Positions 25,090-34,546 are shown, numbered from the stretch's first letter. The stretch is DNA of 48,481 nucleotides from Flammeovirgaceae bacterium UBA2786 (GCA_002352225.1 DEIA01000028.1:6102-54582); one strand, 5' to 3'. The notes: a model not told the origin generated them from the sequence alone. Made by a program: numbers and translations.

Positions 25090-26475
25090 TTATAGTCCGT
25101 GTTTTTCTAACCTTCTGTATAGCGATGATCGGGTAAGACCTAATTCGGCTGCTGCCTGGGTAATGTTGCCATTGTATTTTTTCAATACTTTACGGATTAG
25201 TAATTTCTCAACTTCATCCAGGTTAAACTGATCGAGGTTGATTTGCTGATCGCCCTCCCGGGCAGTGGGGCTGTTGAAATTAAAATCCTCAGGTTGCAGA
25301 ACTGTACCATTACTTAAAATGATTGCTCGCTCAAGCGCATGTTGTAACTCCCGAATGTTTCCCGGCCAGGGATGTTTACTCATGCGCGTCATGGCGGCTT
25401 CGCTTATTTTGTTTACACTTTTTCCATACCGTGAGGCGTAGTGTTTTAAAAAATGCTGAGCCAGCAGGGGTATATCTTCAATGCGTTCGCGCAAGGGAGG
25501 AATTTCAATTTCAATTGTATTAATGCGGTACAATAAATCTTGCCTGAAACGGTTTTCTTTTACCATTTCGTACAACGGCATATTGGTAGCGCATATTAAC
25601 CGCAGGTCTATAATTGTGTCTTTGTTAGATCCTACCCGGCTTACCCGTTTATTCTGAATAGCGGTAAGTAGTTTGGCTTGCAAAGGCATAGACAGGTTTC
25701 CGATTTCATCTAAAAACAAACTTCCCTGATTGGCTAACTCAAAACGGCCGGGCCTGTCTTCTTTGGCATCGGTAAAGGATCCTTTCTTATGGCCAAAGAG
25801 TTCGCTTTCAAAAAGTGTTTCGGTAATAGACCCCAGATCAACACTCACAAACGATTCGTTCTTACGGGCTGAGTTACGATGAATGGCTCGTGCAATTAAT
25901 TCTTTACCCGTTCCGTTTTCACCCAGTATCAATACGTTTGCATCGGTTTGGGCTACGCGTTCTATGGTTTGAAAAATGCGCAACATAGCCTGGCTTTGTC
26001 CTATTATGTCGCTGTATTTTTCGTTTATAGATTGGTTAATCTCCTGATTTTTAGTTTTGAGTGTTTGCACCTGATCGCGCGATTCGCGCAAACGCATGGA
26101 TGAATAGATGGTGGCCAACAGTTTTTCATTCTCCCATGGTTTCAACACAAAATCGGTTGCACCGGCTTTAATTGCCTTAACGGCCATTTGCACATCGCCA
26201 TACGCGGTAATAAGTACCACCACAGCCGATGGATCGATGCTTAGAATTTTTTCGAGCCAGTAATACCCTTCGCTTCCGCTGCTTACATCTTTGGTAAAGT
26301 TCATATCGAGCAGAATTACATCGTACTCTTCATTGCTCATCAGTGCAGGAATAGCCTCCGGGTTCTTCTCTACATCTACTTGCGCTACGTGCCGCTTCAG
26401 GTACATTTTAGCAGCTTTCAACAAGTCTTCGTTGTCATCAACAATAAGAATTTTGCCGTGTTTGGATTCTGACAT
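25090..26475 (-). CDS. Sigma-54-dependent response regulator, NtrC-like
   Basis: This 461-residue protein has a receiver domain (phospho-Asp in VILLDMNF), an AAA+ domain (Walker A GENGTGKE, Walker B GSLFLDEIG) and a C-terminal Fis-type helix-turn-helix (ITQAAAELGLTRSSLYRRLEKHG). The sigma-54 contact loop reads GSFTDA instead of GAFTGA. I chose ATG 26475 (MSESKHGKILIVDD), because the 13 residues before it fall outside the receiver fold. It is the partner of the downstream kinase. A -24/-12 promoter in front of the divergent hlyD gene is a likely target. Confidence 0.92.
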   Translation of the reverse strand: MSESKHGKILIVDDNEDLLKAAKMYLKRHVAQVDVEKNPEAIPALMSNEEYDVILLDMNFTKDVSSGSEGYYWLEKILSIDPSAVVVLITAYGDVQMAVKAIKAGATDFVLKPWENEKLLATIYSSMRLRESRDQVQTLKTKNQEINQSINEKYSDIIGQSQAMLRIFQTIERVAQTDANVLILGENGTGKELIARAIHRNSARKNESFVSVDLGSITETLFESELFGHKKGSFTDAKEDRPGRFELANQGSLFLDEIGNLSMPLQAKLLTAIQNKRVSRVGSNKDTIIDLRLICATNMPLYEMVKENRFRQDLLYRINTIEIEIPPLRERIEDIPLLAQHFLKHYASRYGKSVNKISEAAMTRMSKHPWPGNIRELQHALERAIILSNGTVLQPEDFNFNSPTAREGDQQINLDQFNLDEVEKLLIRKVLKKYNGNITQAAAELGLTRSSLYRRLEKHGL

Positions 26476-26676
26476 ACAGGTAAAAGATGGTTTATAGCGT
26501 TCGCCAGTGGGCAATATTAGTACCGAAATCGGAACAGCCCTGTTTATGACGTTTTCTAATGTTTTGCAGATTTAAAGATACAATTTTACGTCCGCAATCG
26601 GACATATCCGTTCACATCTGAACTTAAAAAAATTAAAAATCGATCGCAAAAGGGCATTTTGATGGCTTTAATCCGG

Positions 26677-26692
26677 TTGGCACACTTGTTGG
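26677..26692 (+). promoter_or_regulatory. Sigma-54 (-24/-12) promoter for the efflux gene cluster
   Basis: TTGGCACA at 26677-26684, then CTTG, then TTGG at 26689-26692, fit the sigma-54 consensus TGGCACG-N4-TTGC. The -24 GG and -12 G are correctly spaced, and one base deviates in the -12 element. The hlyD ATG at 26739 is about 46 bases downstream. The divergent NtrC-like gene makes regulation by that protein likely. Confidence 0.7.
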
Positions 26693-26738
26693 CAACGGAG
26701 CAGGCAGAAATCATTTTGATTCTTTTTGTTTTTACCCC

Positions 26739-27986
26739 ATGGATAAGAAAATTGCTAAGAAGACCTGGACTGTTAAGCGAATTGCTACGTACGGAGGTAT
26801 TGCCCTGCTGGTGGGGTTTGTGGTTTACCAGTTTATTTTTGCGGATCGCAGATCGACTTTTAAAACCGATAAGGATAAACTTACCATCGCCACGGTAAAA
26901 CGGGGTGAGTTCAAAGAGTTTATCCCTCAAACCGGAACCGTAGAACCTGCGCGCACCGTTTACCTGGATGCAATTGAAGGCGGTAACATTAAACGAATTG
27001 TAAGCGAAAGCGGTAAAATGTTAAAAGATGGCGATGTGATTCTGGAGCTTACAAACCTGAATCGCGAATTGTCGGTACTTCAGCAAGAAGCTTCTTTCAA
27101 CGAAAGTATTAACCGTGCACGGGAAACAAAACTTCAGATTATGCGAAATGACCTGGAGCAGCAGCAACAACTGGCTTTGATTGATAATCAATTGCAGATT
27201 CTTGAACCCCAGTATAAAAGACAGAAGCAACTGTACGAAAAGAAACTGATTGCCAAGCAGGAGTTTGAACAAACGGAAGCAAACTACAAATACAACCTGG
27301 AACGAAAGAAGATTACCTATCAGGCTTACCGTGCCGACTCCATTGATCGGATTCGTCAGTTGAAATTTACAGCAGAGTCGGAGCAGAAGATGATGGTAAG
27401 TTTGAATAACCTTTCTAAAATTCTCGATAACCTGGTAATTCGTGCGCCTATTGATGGCCAGCTTTCTACACCCCATTGGGAGATTGGGCAAGCGGTAACT
27501 ACCGGCCAGCGATTAGGCCAGGTAGATATTGTTGGCAGCTTTAAGGTGCGCGTGCCTATTGATGAATTGTATTTGCCCAAAATTTCGGTTGGCTTACCCG
27601 CATCAACCAGTTTTGCAAACAAAGATTATATACTTGCTATCACGTACATCTATCCAACCATACAAAATGGAAGGTTTGAGGTGGATATGGAATTTCAAGG
27701 CGATACTCCGCAAGGAATTCGCAGGGGGCAATCGTTGCGCATGCGCATTGAGTTAGGCCAGGCTTCGGAAGAGTTACTGCTGCCGGTAGGCGGATTTTAT
27801 AAAGACACCGGAGGCAATTGGGTGTTTGTATTAGACAGCGACAATAAAGCGGTGCGCAGAAATATTAAACTTGGCCGCAAGAACAGCGAAAATTTTGAAG
27901 TACTGGAAGGATTGCAGCCGGGCGACCGTGTGATAACCTCTTCGTACGAGAATTTTGGAAACAATGAAGTATTAATTCTAAACTAG
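26739..27986 (+). CDS. HlyD-family periplasmic adaptor subunit of an efflux system
   Basis: This 415-residue membrane fusion protein has an N-terminal membrane anchor (about 15-32, IATYGGIALLVGFVVYQFIF). The first lipoyl half is near 85-110 (IKRIVSESGKMLKDGDVILEL), followed by a long coiled-coil hairpin (about 110-215) and the second lipoyl half (NLVIRAPIDGQLSTPHWEIGQAV). The beta-barrel and membrane-proximal domains end the protein (NFEVLEGLQPGDRVITSSYENFG). It should bridge the inner-membrane MacB-type transporter to an outer-membrane channel encoded elsewhere. It begins the sigma-54 controlled rightward unit. Confidence 0.92.
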   Translation: MDKKIAKKTWTVKRIATYGGIALLVGFVVYQFIFADRRSTFKTDKDKLTIATVKRGEFKEFIPQTGTVEPARTVYLDAIEGGNIKRIVSESGKMLKDGDVILELTNLNRELSVLQQEASFNESINRARETKLQIMRNDLEQQQQLALIDNQLQILEPQYKRQKQLYEKKLIAKQEFEQTEANYKYNLERKKITYQAYRADSIDRIRQLKFTAESEQKMMVSLNNLSKILDNLVIRAPIDGQLSTPHWEIGQAVTTGQRLGQVDIVGSFKVRVPIDELYLPKISVGLPASTSFANKDYILAITYIYPTIQNGRFEVDMEFQGDTPQGIRRGQSLRMRIELGQASEELLLPVGGFYKDTGGNWVFVLDSDNKAVRRNIKLGRKNSENFEVLEGLQPGDRVITSSYENFGNNEVLILN

Positions 27987-28116
27987 GTGCAACTATTTGT
28001 AAAAACTGGCGTCTAATAGAATGATTTTAATGAGAAGCGTAACTTTTTAAAAAATTTCAAGTATTAATAAAACTAATCCTATTCCCACAACATCTATCAC
28101 TTAACCCGTACCGGTC

Positions 28117-28806
28117 ATGATAAAATTAAAAAACTTAGAAAAGGTTTATACTACAGAAGAAGTAGAAACTACCGCGCTCAATAATATTAACCTGGAAATT
28201 AAGGATGGAGAGTTTGTAGCCATTATGGGGCCATCGGGTTGTGGTAAATCTACCCTGCTTAATATTTTAGGTTTGTTAGATAACCCCAGTGGTGGCGAAT
28301 ATCACTTTGGTGAACACGAAGTAGCAAAATACTCCGAACGGCAGCGCGCACAGTTGCGCAAAGGTTCTATTGGGTTTGTATTTCAAAGTTTCAACCTGAT
28401 TGATGAACTAACCGTATTTGAAAATGTTGAGTTGCCTTTACTATACCTGAAAGTACCTTCAGATGAGCGCAAAAAGAGAGTAGAGGAAGTATTAGAACGG
28501 ATGAATATCATGCACCGCAAAAACCACTTTCCACAACAACTTTCGGGCGGGCAGCAACAGCGTGTTGCAATATCGCGTGCCATTGTAGCTAAACCAAAAG
28601 TAATTCTGGCCGATGAACCTACCGGTAATTTGGATTCGGCCAATGGTGAAGAAGTAATGAAGTTGTTATCGCAGTTGAATGAAGAAGGCACAACGGTTAT
28701 CATGGTAACGCACTCGCCTTACGATGCGAATTATGCACACCGAATTATTAACCTGTTTGATGGCAAGGTGGTTACCGAAAATATCAAAGAGCAGTTTCAT
28801 ATTTAA
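28117..28806 (+). CDS. ABC transporter ATP-binding protein, MacB/LolD type
   Basis: This 229-residue ATPase has Walker A GPSGCGKST (38-46), the signature LSGGQQQR (142-149), Walker B VILADEP (162-168) and the D-loop/H-loop region ending VTHSPYDA. It powers a FtsX-type permease. It lies 130 bases after the adaptor, with no promoter I can support in between, so the genes are probably cotranscribed. A terminator follows it before the permease genes. Confidence 0.94.
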   Translation: MIKLKNLEKVYTTEEVETTALNNINLEIKDGEFVAIMGPSGCGKSTLLNILGLLDNPSGGEYHFGEHEVAKYSERQRAQLRKGSIGFVFQSFNLIDELTVFENVELPLLYLKVPSDERKKRVEEVLERMNIMHRKNHFPQQLSGGQQQRVAISRAIVAKPKVILADEPTGNLDSANGEEVMKLLSQLNEEGTTVIMVTHSPYDANYAHRIINLFDGKVVTENIKEQFHI

Positions 28807-28871
28807 TAGATTAAAGATTTCAGGGAACACGTTTCCTTGATTCGTTCTTCATAGTTTAGGTTTAGGTTAAT

Positions 28872-28908
28872 AAAGCCTGTTCCCCCACGGAATGGGCTTT
28901 ACTTTTTT
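28872..28908 (+). terminator. Intrinsic terminator after the ABC ATPase gene
   Basis: A 12-bp stem with two wobble pairs (28872-28883 with 28889-28900) and a 5-base loop is followed by T6 at 28903-28908. It would reduce read-through into the permease genes, so these may be expressed at a lower level or from their own promoter. Confidence 0.65.
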
Positions 28909-29056
28909 CGTACAACACCTGTGCGTTATTGAACACGATTCTTTCGGTATCCCGGATTCAATAAGAATACGCATTTTTTTTTCAGTGGCACATTTGTTGA
29001 GCTTTTCGTGCAACCTGCCGAAGTACATTCGGTCTTTGCTCCATAACATCAAACGC

Positions 29057-31459
29057 ATGATTAAGAATTACCTCCTCATTACCTTACGAAACCTTGCCAA
29101 GAACAAACTCTTTATTTTTATTAATGTGTTTGGAATGGGTATTGCCATTGCCTGTTGCGTGGTGGCTTATGTAAACTGGGAGTTTGCCGCCAACTGGGAT
29201 TCCAGTCAGCTTAATGCAGACAAGATTTACCGCGTGCAGCTCTACCGCGATTTCCAGGGCAATACAAGTCGGTATGGGATGGCCCCTAATCCATTAGGCA
29301 ACTTTGCTAAACAGAACATTTCTGAAATATCAAAACGGGTAAGGTATCAGGCATCTTATTGCGATATCCGGATAGGTGAAGAAGTTTTTGGAACCCGAAT
29401 GGCATTTGCCGATTCGGCTTTTTTCGATTTGTTTACATACAAGCTGAAGTACGGTACATTTGCTAACTTTTACGATAAGAGCAAAGTATTCATTAGCGAT
29501 GAAGTAGCCCGTAAATATTTTAATAAGGAAGATGTAGTGGGCAGTACCATTACTCAGATTATTCTGGGTAAGGATGGAGTTAGGAGGCCAAAAGAATTTG
29601 AGATTGGCGCTGTATATGAACAGTTGCCCGAGAACTCAAGTTTCGGATTTGATATTGTAACACTATATGATAATTTCTGGGATATTAACCTCGACCCGGA
29701 TAATACCGAAACAAGCTGGAAGCGATGGAACACCCTGTTTCTTGAAATACCCAACTCAGCCGATGTACCTTCGGTAACTCAACAACTTCAACAGTATGTT
29801 GAGCCCCAAAACCTGGCGCGCGAAGATTTTAAAGTTACCAGTTATTATCTGGAGAACTTTAATGGCATGATGAAACGCAACCGGCAAGCCCCACGGGTTA
29901 ATAACGATTCGATGGAAGGCGGTATTCCGAATGAGGCCATTGTATTGCCTGCGGTTATGGCAGGTTTACTGATGTTGCTGGCCTGTTTCAATTTTACGAA
30001 TACGTCAATTTCCATTGCCAGCCGAAGGTTAAAAGAAATTGGTATCCGTAAAGTAATGGGCGGATTGCGCAGTCAGTTAATCTTCCAGTTTCTGGGAGAG
30101 AATTTATTATTGTGCATACTTGGCCTAGTCGCGGGCTTATTGATTGCCGAGTGGCTTGTGCCGGCCTACGATTCGCTGTGGCCATGGCTTGAATTAAAAT
30201 TAAGTTACATCGAAAATTTTGCCTTTATCCTTTTTCTATTCGGGCTGTTACTGGTTACCGCTTTAATAGCAGGAGGGTATCCATCCCTTTACGTAACCTC
30301 ATTTGAGCCTGTAAGTATTTTGAAAGGTAAAGCACGCTTTGGCGGAACCAATTGGTTTACACGAATTTTATTATGTGGTCAGCTTACTATTTCATTACTC
30401 TCAATTATTATGGGCGTTGCTTTTTATCGCAATGGAGAATACCAACGCGATTATGATTTGGGATTCGCGAAGAACGGAGCTATTTCGGTTTGGGTAAATA
30501 ATGAAAGCGGATTTAATACCTACCGCGATGCATTGGCCTCCAATAAAGACATTGAATTAATTGCCGGAACCCGCCACCATATGGGTAATGGCTGGTATAA
30601 CGATCCGGTTAAGTTCGAATCGGTAGAGCGCGAAGTAGACATATTTGATATTGGCGACAATTACTTTGAGGCAATGGATATGACCCTGCTGAGTGGACGA
30701 AAATTTATAAAAGACTCGGAAACGGATAGAAAAGAATCGGTACTGGTATCGGAAGAGTTTGTACGCCAGTTTGGCTGGACCGATAACCCCATCGGTAAAC
30801 GCTTGGTTTGGATGGACACCGTTCAATTATTTGTAGTGGGCGTAATCAAAGATGTTTATCCGGCCGCATTATGGGATCCGCTTAGCCCCGTAATGCTTCG
30901 GTATACAACTCCCGCTCAATACCAACAGTTAATAGTAAAGACAGACCCTTCAAAACTTGCGTCTGTGGATGAATTTATGGAAAAGAAATGGAAAGAAGTT
31001 TTTCCCAACACCGTGTATTATGGTCTTTTGATTGAAGAAGAGTTACAGGAAACAAGCGATATCAACAATAACATTGTAACCATGTTTGGTTTTTTAGCTG
31101 TGTTCGCTACCCTCATGACAGGAATAGGAATGTACTCTCTTGTATCATTAAATATAGTGAAGCGGATGAAAGAGATTGGTGTACGCAAAGTATTAGGTGC
31201 ATCGGTATTAAACATAGCCGGTGTTATTAATTACGAGTTTATCATTAATCTGAGTGTTGCCACTATTTTGGGTGGAGCTGCCGGGTATGTGATGGCTGAT
31301 GGGTTAATGAGTTCCATTTGGAAGTATTACCTGCAGGTTGGTGCCCTTAGTCTGGGGTTATCGGCCTTTCTACTGCTGGTTATTGCTCTTTCATCGGTGG
31401 GTTACAAAACAGTTTCTACGGCCAGGCTTAACCCTACCAAAACCCTGCGCGATGAATAG
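29057..31459 (+). CDS. ABC transporter permease, MacB_PCD plus FtsX domains (first copy)
   Basis: This 800-residue permease has the Bacteroidota double layout: N-terminal helix (LFIFINVFGMGIAIACCVVAY), periplasmic MacB_PCD domain (about 45-260), FtsX helices (about 290-420, with RRLKEIGIRKVMGG), a second periplasmic domain and final FtsX helices (KRMKEIGVRKVLGAS). I chose ATG 29057 (MIKNYLLITLRNLAKNKLF), the family-typical start; the frame extends upstream only through the terminator region. It works with the neighbouring ATPase and adaptor; the substrate is unknown. Confidence 0.92.
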   Translation: MIKNYLLITLRNLAKNKLFIFINVFGMGIAIACCVVAYVNWEFAANWDSSQLNADKIYRVQLYRDFQGNTSRYGMAPNPLGNFAKQNISEISKRVRYQASYCDIRIGEEVFGTRMAFADSAFFDLFTYKLKYGTFANFYDKSKVFISDEVARKYFNKEDVVGSTITQIILGKDGVRRPKEFEIGAVYEQLPENSSFGFDIVTLYDNFWDINLDPDNTETSWKRWNTLFLEIPNSADVPSVTQQLQQYVEPQNLAREDFKVTSYYLENFNGMMKRNRQAPRVNNDSMEGGIPNEAIVLPAVMAGLLMLLACFNFTNTSISIASRRLKEIGIRKVMGGLRSQLIFQFLGENLLLCILGLVAGLLIAEWLVPAYDSLWPWLELKLSYIENFAFILFLFGLLLVTALIAGGYPSLYVTSFEPVSILKGKARFGGTNWFTRILLCGQLTISLLSIIMGVAFYRNGEYQRDYDLGFAKNGAISVWVNNESGFNTYRDALASNKDIELIAGTRHHMGNGWYNDPVKFESVEREVDIFDIGDNYFEAMDMTLLSGRKFIKDSETDRKESVLVSEEFVRQFGWTDNPIGKRLVWMDTVQLFVVGVIKDVYPAALWDPLSPVMLRYTTPAQYQQLIVKTDPSKLASVDEFMEKKWKEVFPNTVYYGLLIEEELQETSDINNNIVTMFGFLAVFATLMTGIGMYSLVSLNIVKRMKEIGVRKVLGASVLNIAGVINYEFIINLSVATILGGAAGYVMADGLMSSIWKYYLQVGALSLGLSAFLLLVIALSSVGYKTVSTARLNPTKTLRDE

Positions 31460-31483
31460 TTTAAGATTGCTGTAACTTTTAAA

Positions 31484-31510
31484 CAGGTGGCTGCGTCTAA
31501 CAGCCACCTG
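31484..31510. repeat. Perfect 10-bp inverted repeat between the two permease genes
   Basis: CAGGTGGCTG and its exact reverse complement are separated by 7 bases. No T-run follows on either strand, so a plain intrinsic terminator is unlikely. It may stabilise mRNA ends or bind a protein. Confidence 0.55.
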
Positions 31511-31607
31511 ACCTTTCCTAACCCGATGATTTTAGGCGCTCTTACGGGGATGGTGCAACCTCGCAGCGATTTTTTGCATCTACTAAACCAGTAAAATCTC
31601 TACCCCA

Positions 31608-34019
31608 ATGTTCAAAAACTTCCTCACGGTTGCTGTACGCAGCATTTTAAAGCATAAGTTTTATTCATTCATCAACATTATCGGGTTGGTAATAGGGATG
31701 ACGTGCTGCCTGTTCATTTATATCTATGTTCAGGATGAATTGAGCTATGAAAAGTTTCATAAAGACTACCAGAATATTTACCGGGTAGGCCTGCATGGGA
31801 AAATTGCTGGTCAGGAGATATTCACTTCCACCTCCTGCATTCCGCTTGGCCCGACCATGACAACCGAGATTCCTGGTGTAGAAGAAATGCTGCGCGTGAT
31901 TCCTACGTTTCGATCAAGAGAAGTTCCGTTGCGAAATGATGAATTAGTGTTTTTAGAGGAGAAAGTAATTTATGCAGACTCTAACTTTTTTTCGTTTTTT
32001 ACTTTCAATCTTGTAGAAGGTGATGCGAATACCATTCTGCGTGAACCGAATTCAATAGTTCTTACAGAAAACCTGGCTTATAAGTATTTCCCCAATACAG
32101 AAGCTATTGGAAAAACATTGCTGGTGGGCAATGATAAAACACCAATGAAAGTAACAGGTATAGCCAAAGAACCGCCAGCCAATTCACATTTAAAGTTTAA
32201 CGCAGTAATCTCCTACAGTACAATTGAGAAGGAGATTTTTCAAGGATGGACAGGAAATAGCATTCAAACCTACTTTAAAAAATCGCCTGCTACTTCAGTG
32301 GCCGGAATTAATGATAAGTTGGAGAATATGGTGGAGAAGTATGTGGGCAAGGAGATGGAGATTGGACTGGGTATCAAGTTTGAGGATTTCAGAAAGCAAG
32401 GCGGTATTTATAGCTATCTGGCTTACCCATTGGAAGATTCACATTTAAAATCCATGTTTCAGGATGACCTTGAGCCTTCAGGCAATATTACCTATGTGTA
32501 TATTTTCTCGGGCATTGGGGTATTCATCTTGGTTTTAGCGTGTATCAATTTCATGAATCTTTCAACAGCCCGTTCGGCCGGAAGGGCAAAAGAAGTGGGC
32601 TTACGCAAAACGTTAGGTTCGCAGCGAGGCCAGATGATTGGCCAGTTTCTTTCCGAGTCGTTTGTTTATGGATTTATTGCATTATTTATCTCTATTGCAG
32701 TTAGTTTTCTGTTGCTACCAAAGTTCAACCTGCTTGCCGGAAAGCAACTGAGCCTTCAGGCATTAACCTCACCTGGATTTATCCTGATTGCTTTTTTATT
32801 GGTGCTATGTGTGGGAATTCTGGCGGGTAGCTATCCGGCATTTTATTTAACCGCTTTTAGTCCAACCGAAGTATTGAAAGGGAAGGTGAGAGCCGGTATG
32901 AAGAGTAAAGGCGTACGCAGTGGTTTGGTTGTACTTCAGTTTGCAGTTTCTACATTTTTGATTCTGGCTACCGTGGTGGTGTACAAGCAATTGAACTTTA
33001 TGCAGAACAAGAATCTTGGCCTCGATAAGCAGAATGTAATTGTTATTAGTGGCACAAACCGGTTGGGAGAAAATCGTAAAACCTTTAAAGAATTAGTGGA
33101 AGGGCAAAGCGGAGTAACAGTATCCAGCTATACTAACAATACCTTTCCGGGTGTAAACAATACAACCGTTGTTCGCGAGAAAGGAAAAGAGAACGATCAC
33201 CTGGTGGGCCTTTATTATGGCGATTGGGATCATCTGGAAGTAATGAAGTTTGAATTGAAAGAGGGACGTTTCTTTTCGCGCGATATACCTACCGATACAT
33301 TAGCAGCCGTAGTTAACGAAGCTGCCGTTCGGGAATATGGATTTCAGAACCCACTGGAAGAAGAGCTAACCGATTTTTCTGGCGAAATACCGCAACACGT
33401 ACGCATAATTGGTGTAGTAAAAGACTTTAATTTTGAATCGCTGCGTAGCTCGGTTCGTCCGATTGTGATTCGTTTGACCGATCAGTCGCGCCAATTTATG
33501 ATTCGGTATGAAGGCGATCCTGTAAAGGTTGTATCGGCAATCGAAGCGCATTGGAAGTCATTAGCCCCTGGTGAACCATTCCAGTATAATTTCCTCGATC
33601 AGAATTTTGATTCCATGTTTAGAGCCGAGCTTCAACTTCGTAATATTTTTATAACCTTTTCAAGCCTGGCAATTGCCATTGCCTGTCTTGGTTTGTTTGC
33701 GTTAGCCGCCTTCACAACAGAGCAACGTACTAAAGAGATTGGTGTGCGCAAGGCAATGGGCGCATCTGTGTTTGGATTAACCCTTCTGCTTTCAAAAGAA
33801 TTTACGCAGTTGGTAGTGCTTGCGATTGTACCTGCCCTGGTGGGCGGATGGTTTGTTTCGCGCTGGTGGTTAACTGACTTTACTTACCGGACTGACCTGA
33901 GCATTTGGGTCTTTATCGGGTGCGGAGTTGCGGCTATTTTAATTGCCTGGTTAACGGTTGCTTACCAATCTGTCAGGGCGGCCAGAAGTAACCCGGTTAA
34001 TTCTTTGCGCTACGAGTAA
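31608..34019 (+). CDS. ABC transporter permease, MacB_PCD plus FtsX domains (second copy)
   Basis: This 803-residue paralogue of the preceding permease has the same layout: N-terminal FYSFINIIGLVIGMTCCLFIY, periplasmic domain, FtsX block with RAKEVGLRKTLGSQRGQ, second periplasmic domain and final block TKEIGVRKAMGAS. Divergence between the two copies is large, so this is an old duplication. They may form a heterodimer with one ATPase. The ATG at 31608 gives the family-typical MFKNFLTVAVRSILKHK start. Confidence 0.93.
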   Translation: MFKNFLTVAVRSILKHKFYSFINIIGLVIGMTCCLFIYIYVQDELSYEKFHKDYQNIYRVGLHGKIAGQEIFTSTSCIPLGPTMTTEIPGVEEMLRVIPTFRSREVPLRNDELVFLEEKVIYADSNFFSFFTFNLVEGDANTILREPNSIVLTENLAYKYFPNTEAIGKTLLVGNDKTPMKVTGIAKEPPANSHLKFNAVISYSTIEKEIFQGWTGNSIQTYFKKSPATSVAGINDKLENMVEKYVGKEMEIGLGIKFEDFRKQGGIYSYLAYPLEDSHLKSMFQDDLEPSGNITYVYIFSGIGVFILVLACINFMNLSTARSAGRAKEVGLRKTLGSQRGQMIGQFLSESFVYGFIALFISIAVSFLLLPKFNLLAGKQLSLQALTSPGFILIAFLLVLCVGILAGSYPAFYLTAFSPTEVLKGKVRAGMKSKGVRSGLVVLQFAVSTFLILATVVVYKQLNFMQNKNLGLDKQNVIVISGTNRLGENRKTFKELVEGQSGVTVSSYTNNTFPGVNNTTVVREKGKENDHLVGLYYGDWDHLEVMKFELKEGRFFSRDIPTDTLAAVVNEAAVREYGFQNPLEEELTDFSGEIPQHVRIIGVVKDFNFESLRSSVRPIVIRLTDQSRQFMIRYEGDPVKVVSAIEAHWKSLAPGEPFQYNFLDQNFDSMFRAELQLRNIFITFSSLAIAIACLGLFALAAFTTEQRTKEIGVRKAMGASVFGLTLLLSKEFTQLVVLAIVPALVGGWFVSRWWLTDFTYRTDLSIWVFIGCGVAAILIAWLTVAYQSVRAARSNPVNSLRYE

Positions 34020-34102
34020 AAACCGTCTTTTTGATATTATTTCAAGGTTTTTTAACTCCAATGTTAAGTTTTTTCAACTGCTTGGTAATGCTGTGTTAAC
34101 CT

Positions 34103-34125
34103 GATATTTTAGGTTCCTAAATATC
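34103..34125. promoter_or_regulatory. Near-perfect dyad before the small basic protein gene
   Basis: GATATTTTAGG and CCTAAATATC form an inverted repeat with one bulged base around a TT centre, ending 7 bases before the ATG at 34133. The position suggests an operator or a leader hairpin. Confidence 0.4.
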
Positions 34126-34132
34126 TGCATGT

Positions 34133-34378
34133 ATGGAAAAATTAGTGCTTAAAGGAAAGAAAGAAATAAGGATGTTACTGGCCGATTCGCTGCACCAAAC
34201 GATACAAACGCTGGGTGTTACCAAATCTGGTAAAAAGACTAAACGCTTGATTGATAAATCATCCAAACGGTTAGCTTCGGTGGTGGCTACCCAAATGAAG
34301 AAGGAACTTAAGAAGTTGAAAACACCCAAAGCAAAGAAAGAGAAGAAAGACAAAAGAGCAGAGTTGGTAACGGCTTAG
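34133..34378 (+). CDS. Small lysine-rich basic protein (81 residues)
   Basis: A very basic soluble protein of unknown function. The N-terminal two-thirds (MEKLVLKGKKEIRMLLADS through MKKELKKLKTPK) should be helical, and the tail is a lysine/alanine-rich KAKKEKKDKRAELVTA. This composition fits nucleic-acid binding and recalls histone-like basic proteins, but no domain is recognised. It stands alone between the permease gene and the inverted-repeat element. Confidence 0.65.
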   Translation: MEKLVLKGKKEIRMLLADSLHQTIQTLGVTKSGKKTKRLIDKSSKRLASVVATQMKKELKKLKTPKAKKEKKDKRAELVTA

Positions 34379-34410
34379 CGAGAACTTACTATTATGTGAT
34401 TGTATAAAGG

Positions 34411-34546
34411 GGGCTGTCTCAAAAGTCAAATTAAGATTGGAATGTCATTCCGGCCTTGTGCCGGAATCTCGTTTAGTACCACGAAATCGAGATCGCGGAA
34501 CAAATCCGCGATGACAGAACGACTTTTGAGACAGCCTCTTTTTTTT
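34411..34546. mobile_element. MITE-like element with nested inverted repeats
   Basis: Terminal inverted repeats of 16 bp, GGCTGTCTCAAAAGTC at 34412-34427 and its exact reverse complement at 34521-34536, enclose about 93 bases. The interior holds two further hairpins (ATTCCGGCC with its partner near 34446-34468, and ATCGCGG with CCGCGAT near 34492-34512) and an inner pair TGTCAT/ATGACA. A T-run follows the right end, so the RNA could also act as a terminator. There is no coding capacity. The design fits a small non-autonomous repeat, but no copies elsewhere could be checked. Confidence 0.65.

Noticed and set aside
28892..29056. N-terminal extension of the first permease by 55 residues
   Set aside because: The extra part is encoded by the terminator region and lacks permease features; ATG 29057 gives the family-typical start.
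31484..31510. A rho-independent terminator between the permease genes
   Set aside because: The stem is perfect but no T-run follows on either strand, so it is listed only as an inverted repeat.
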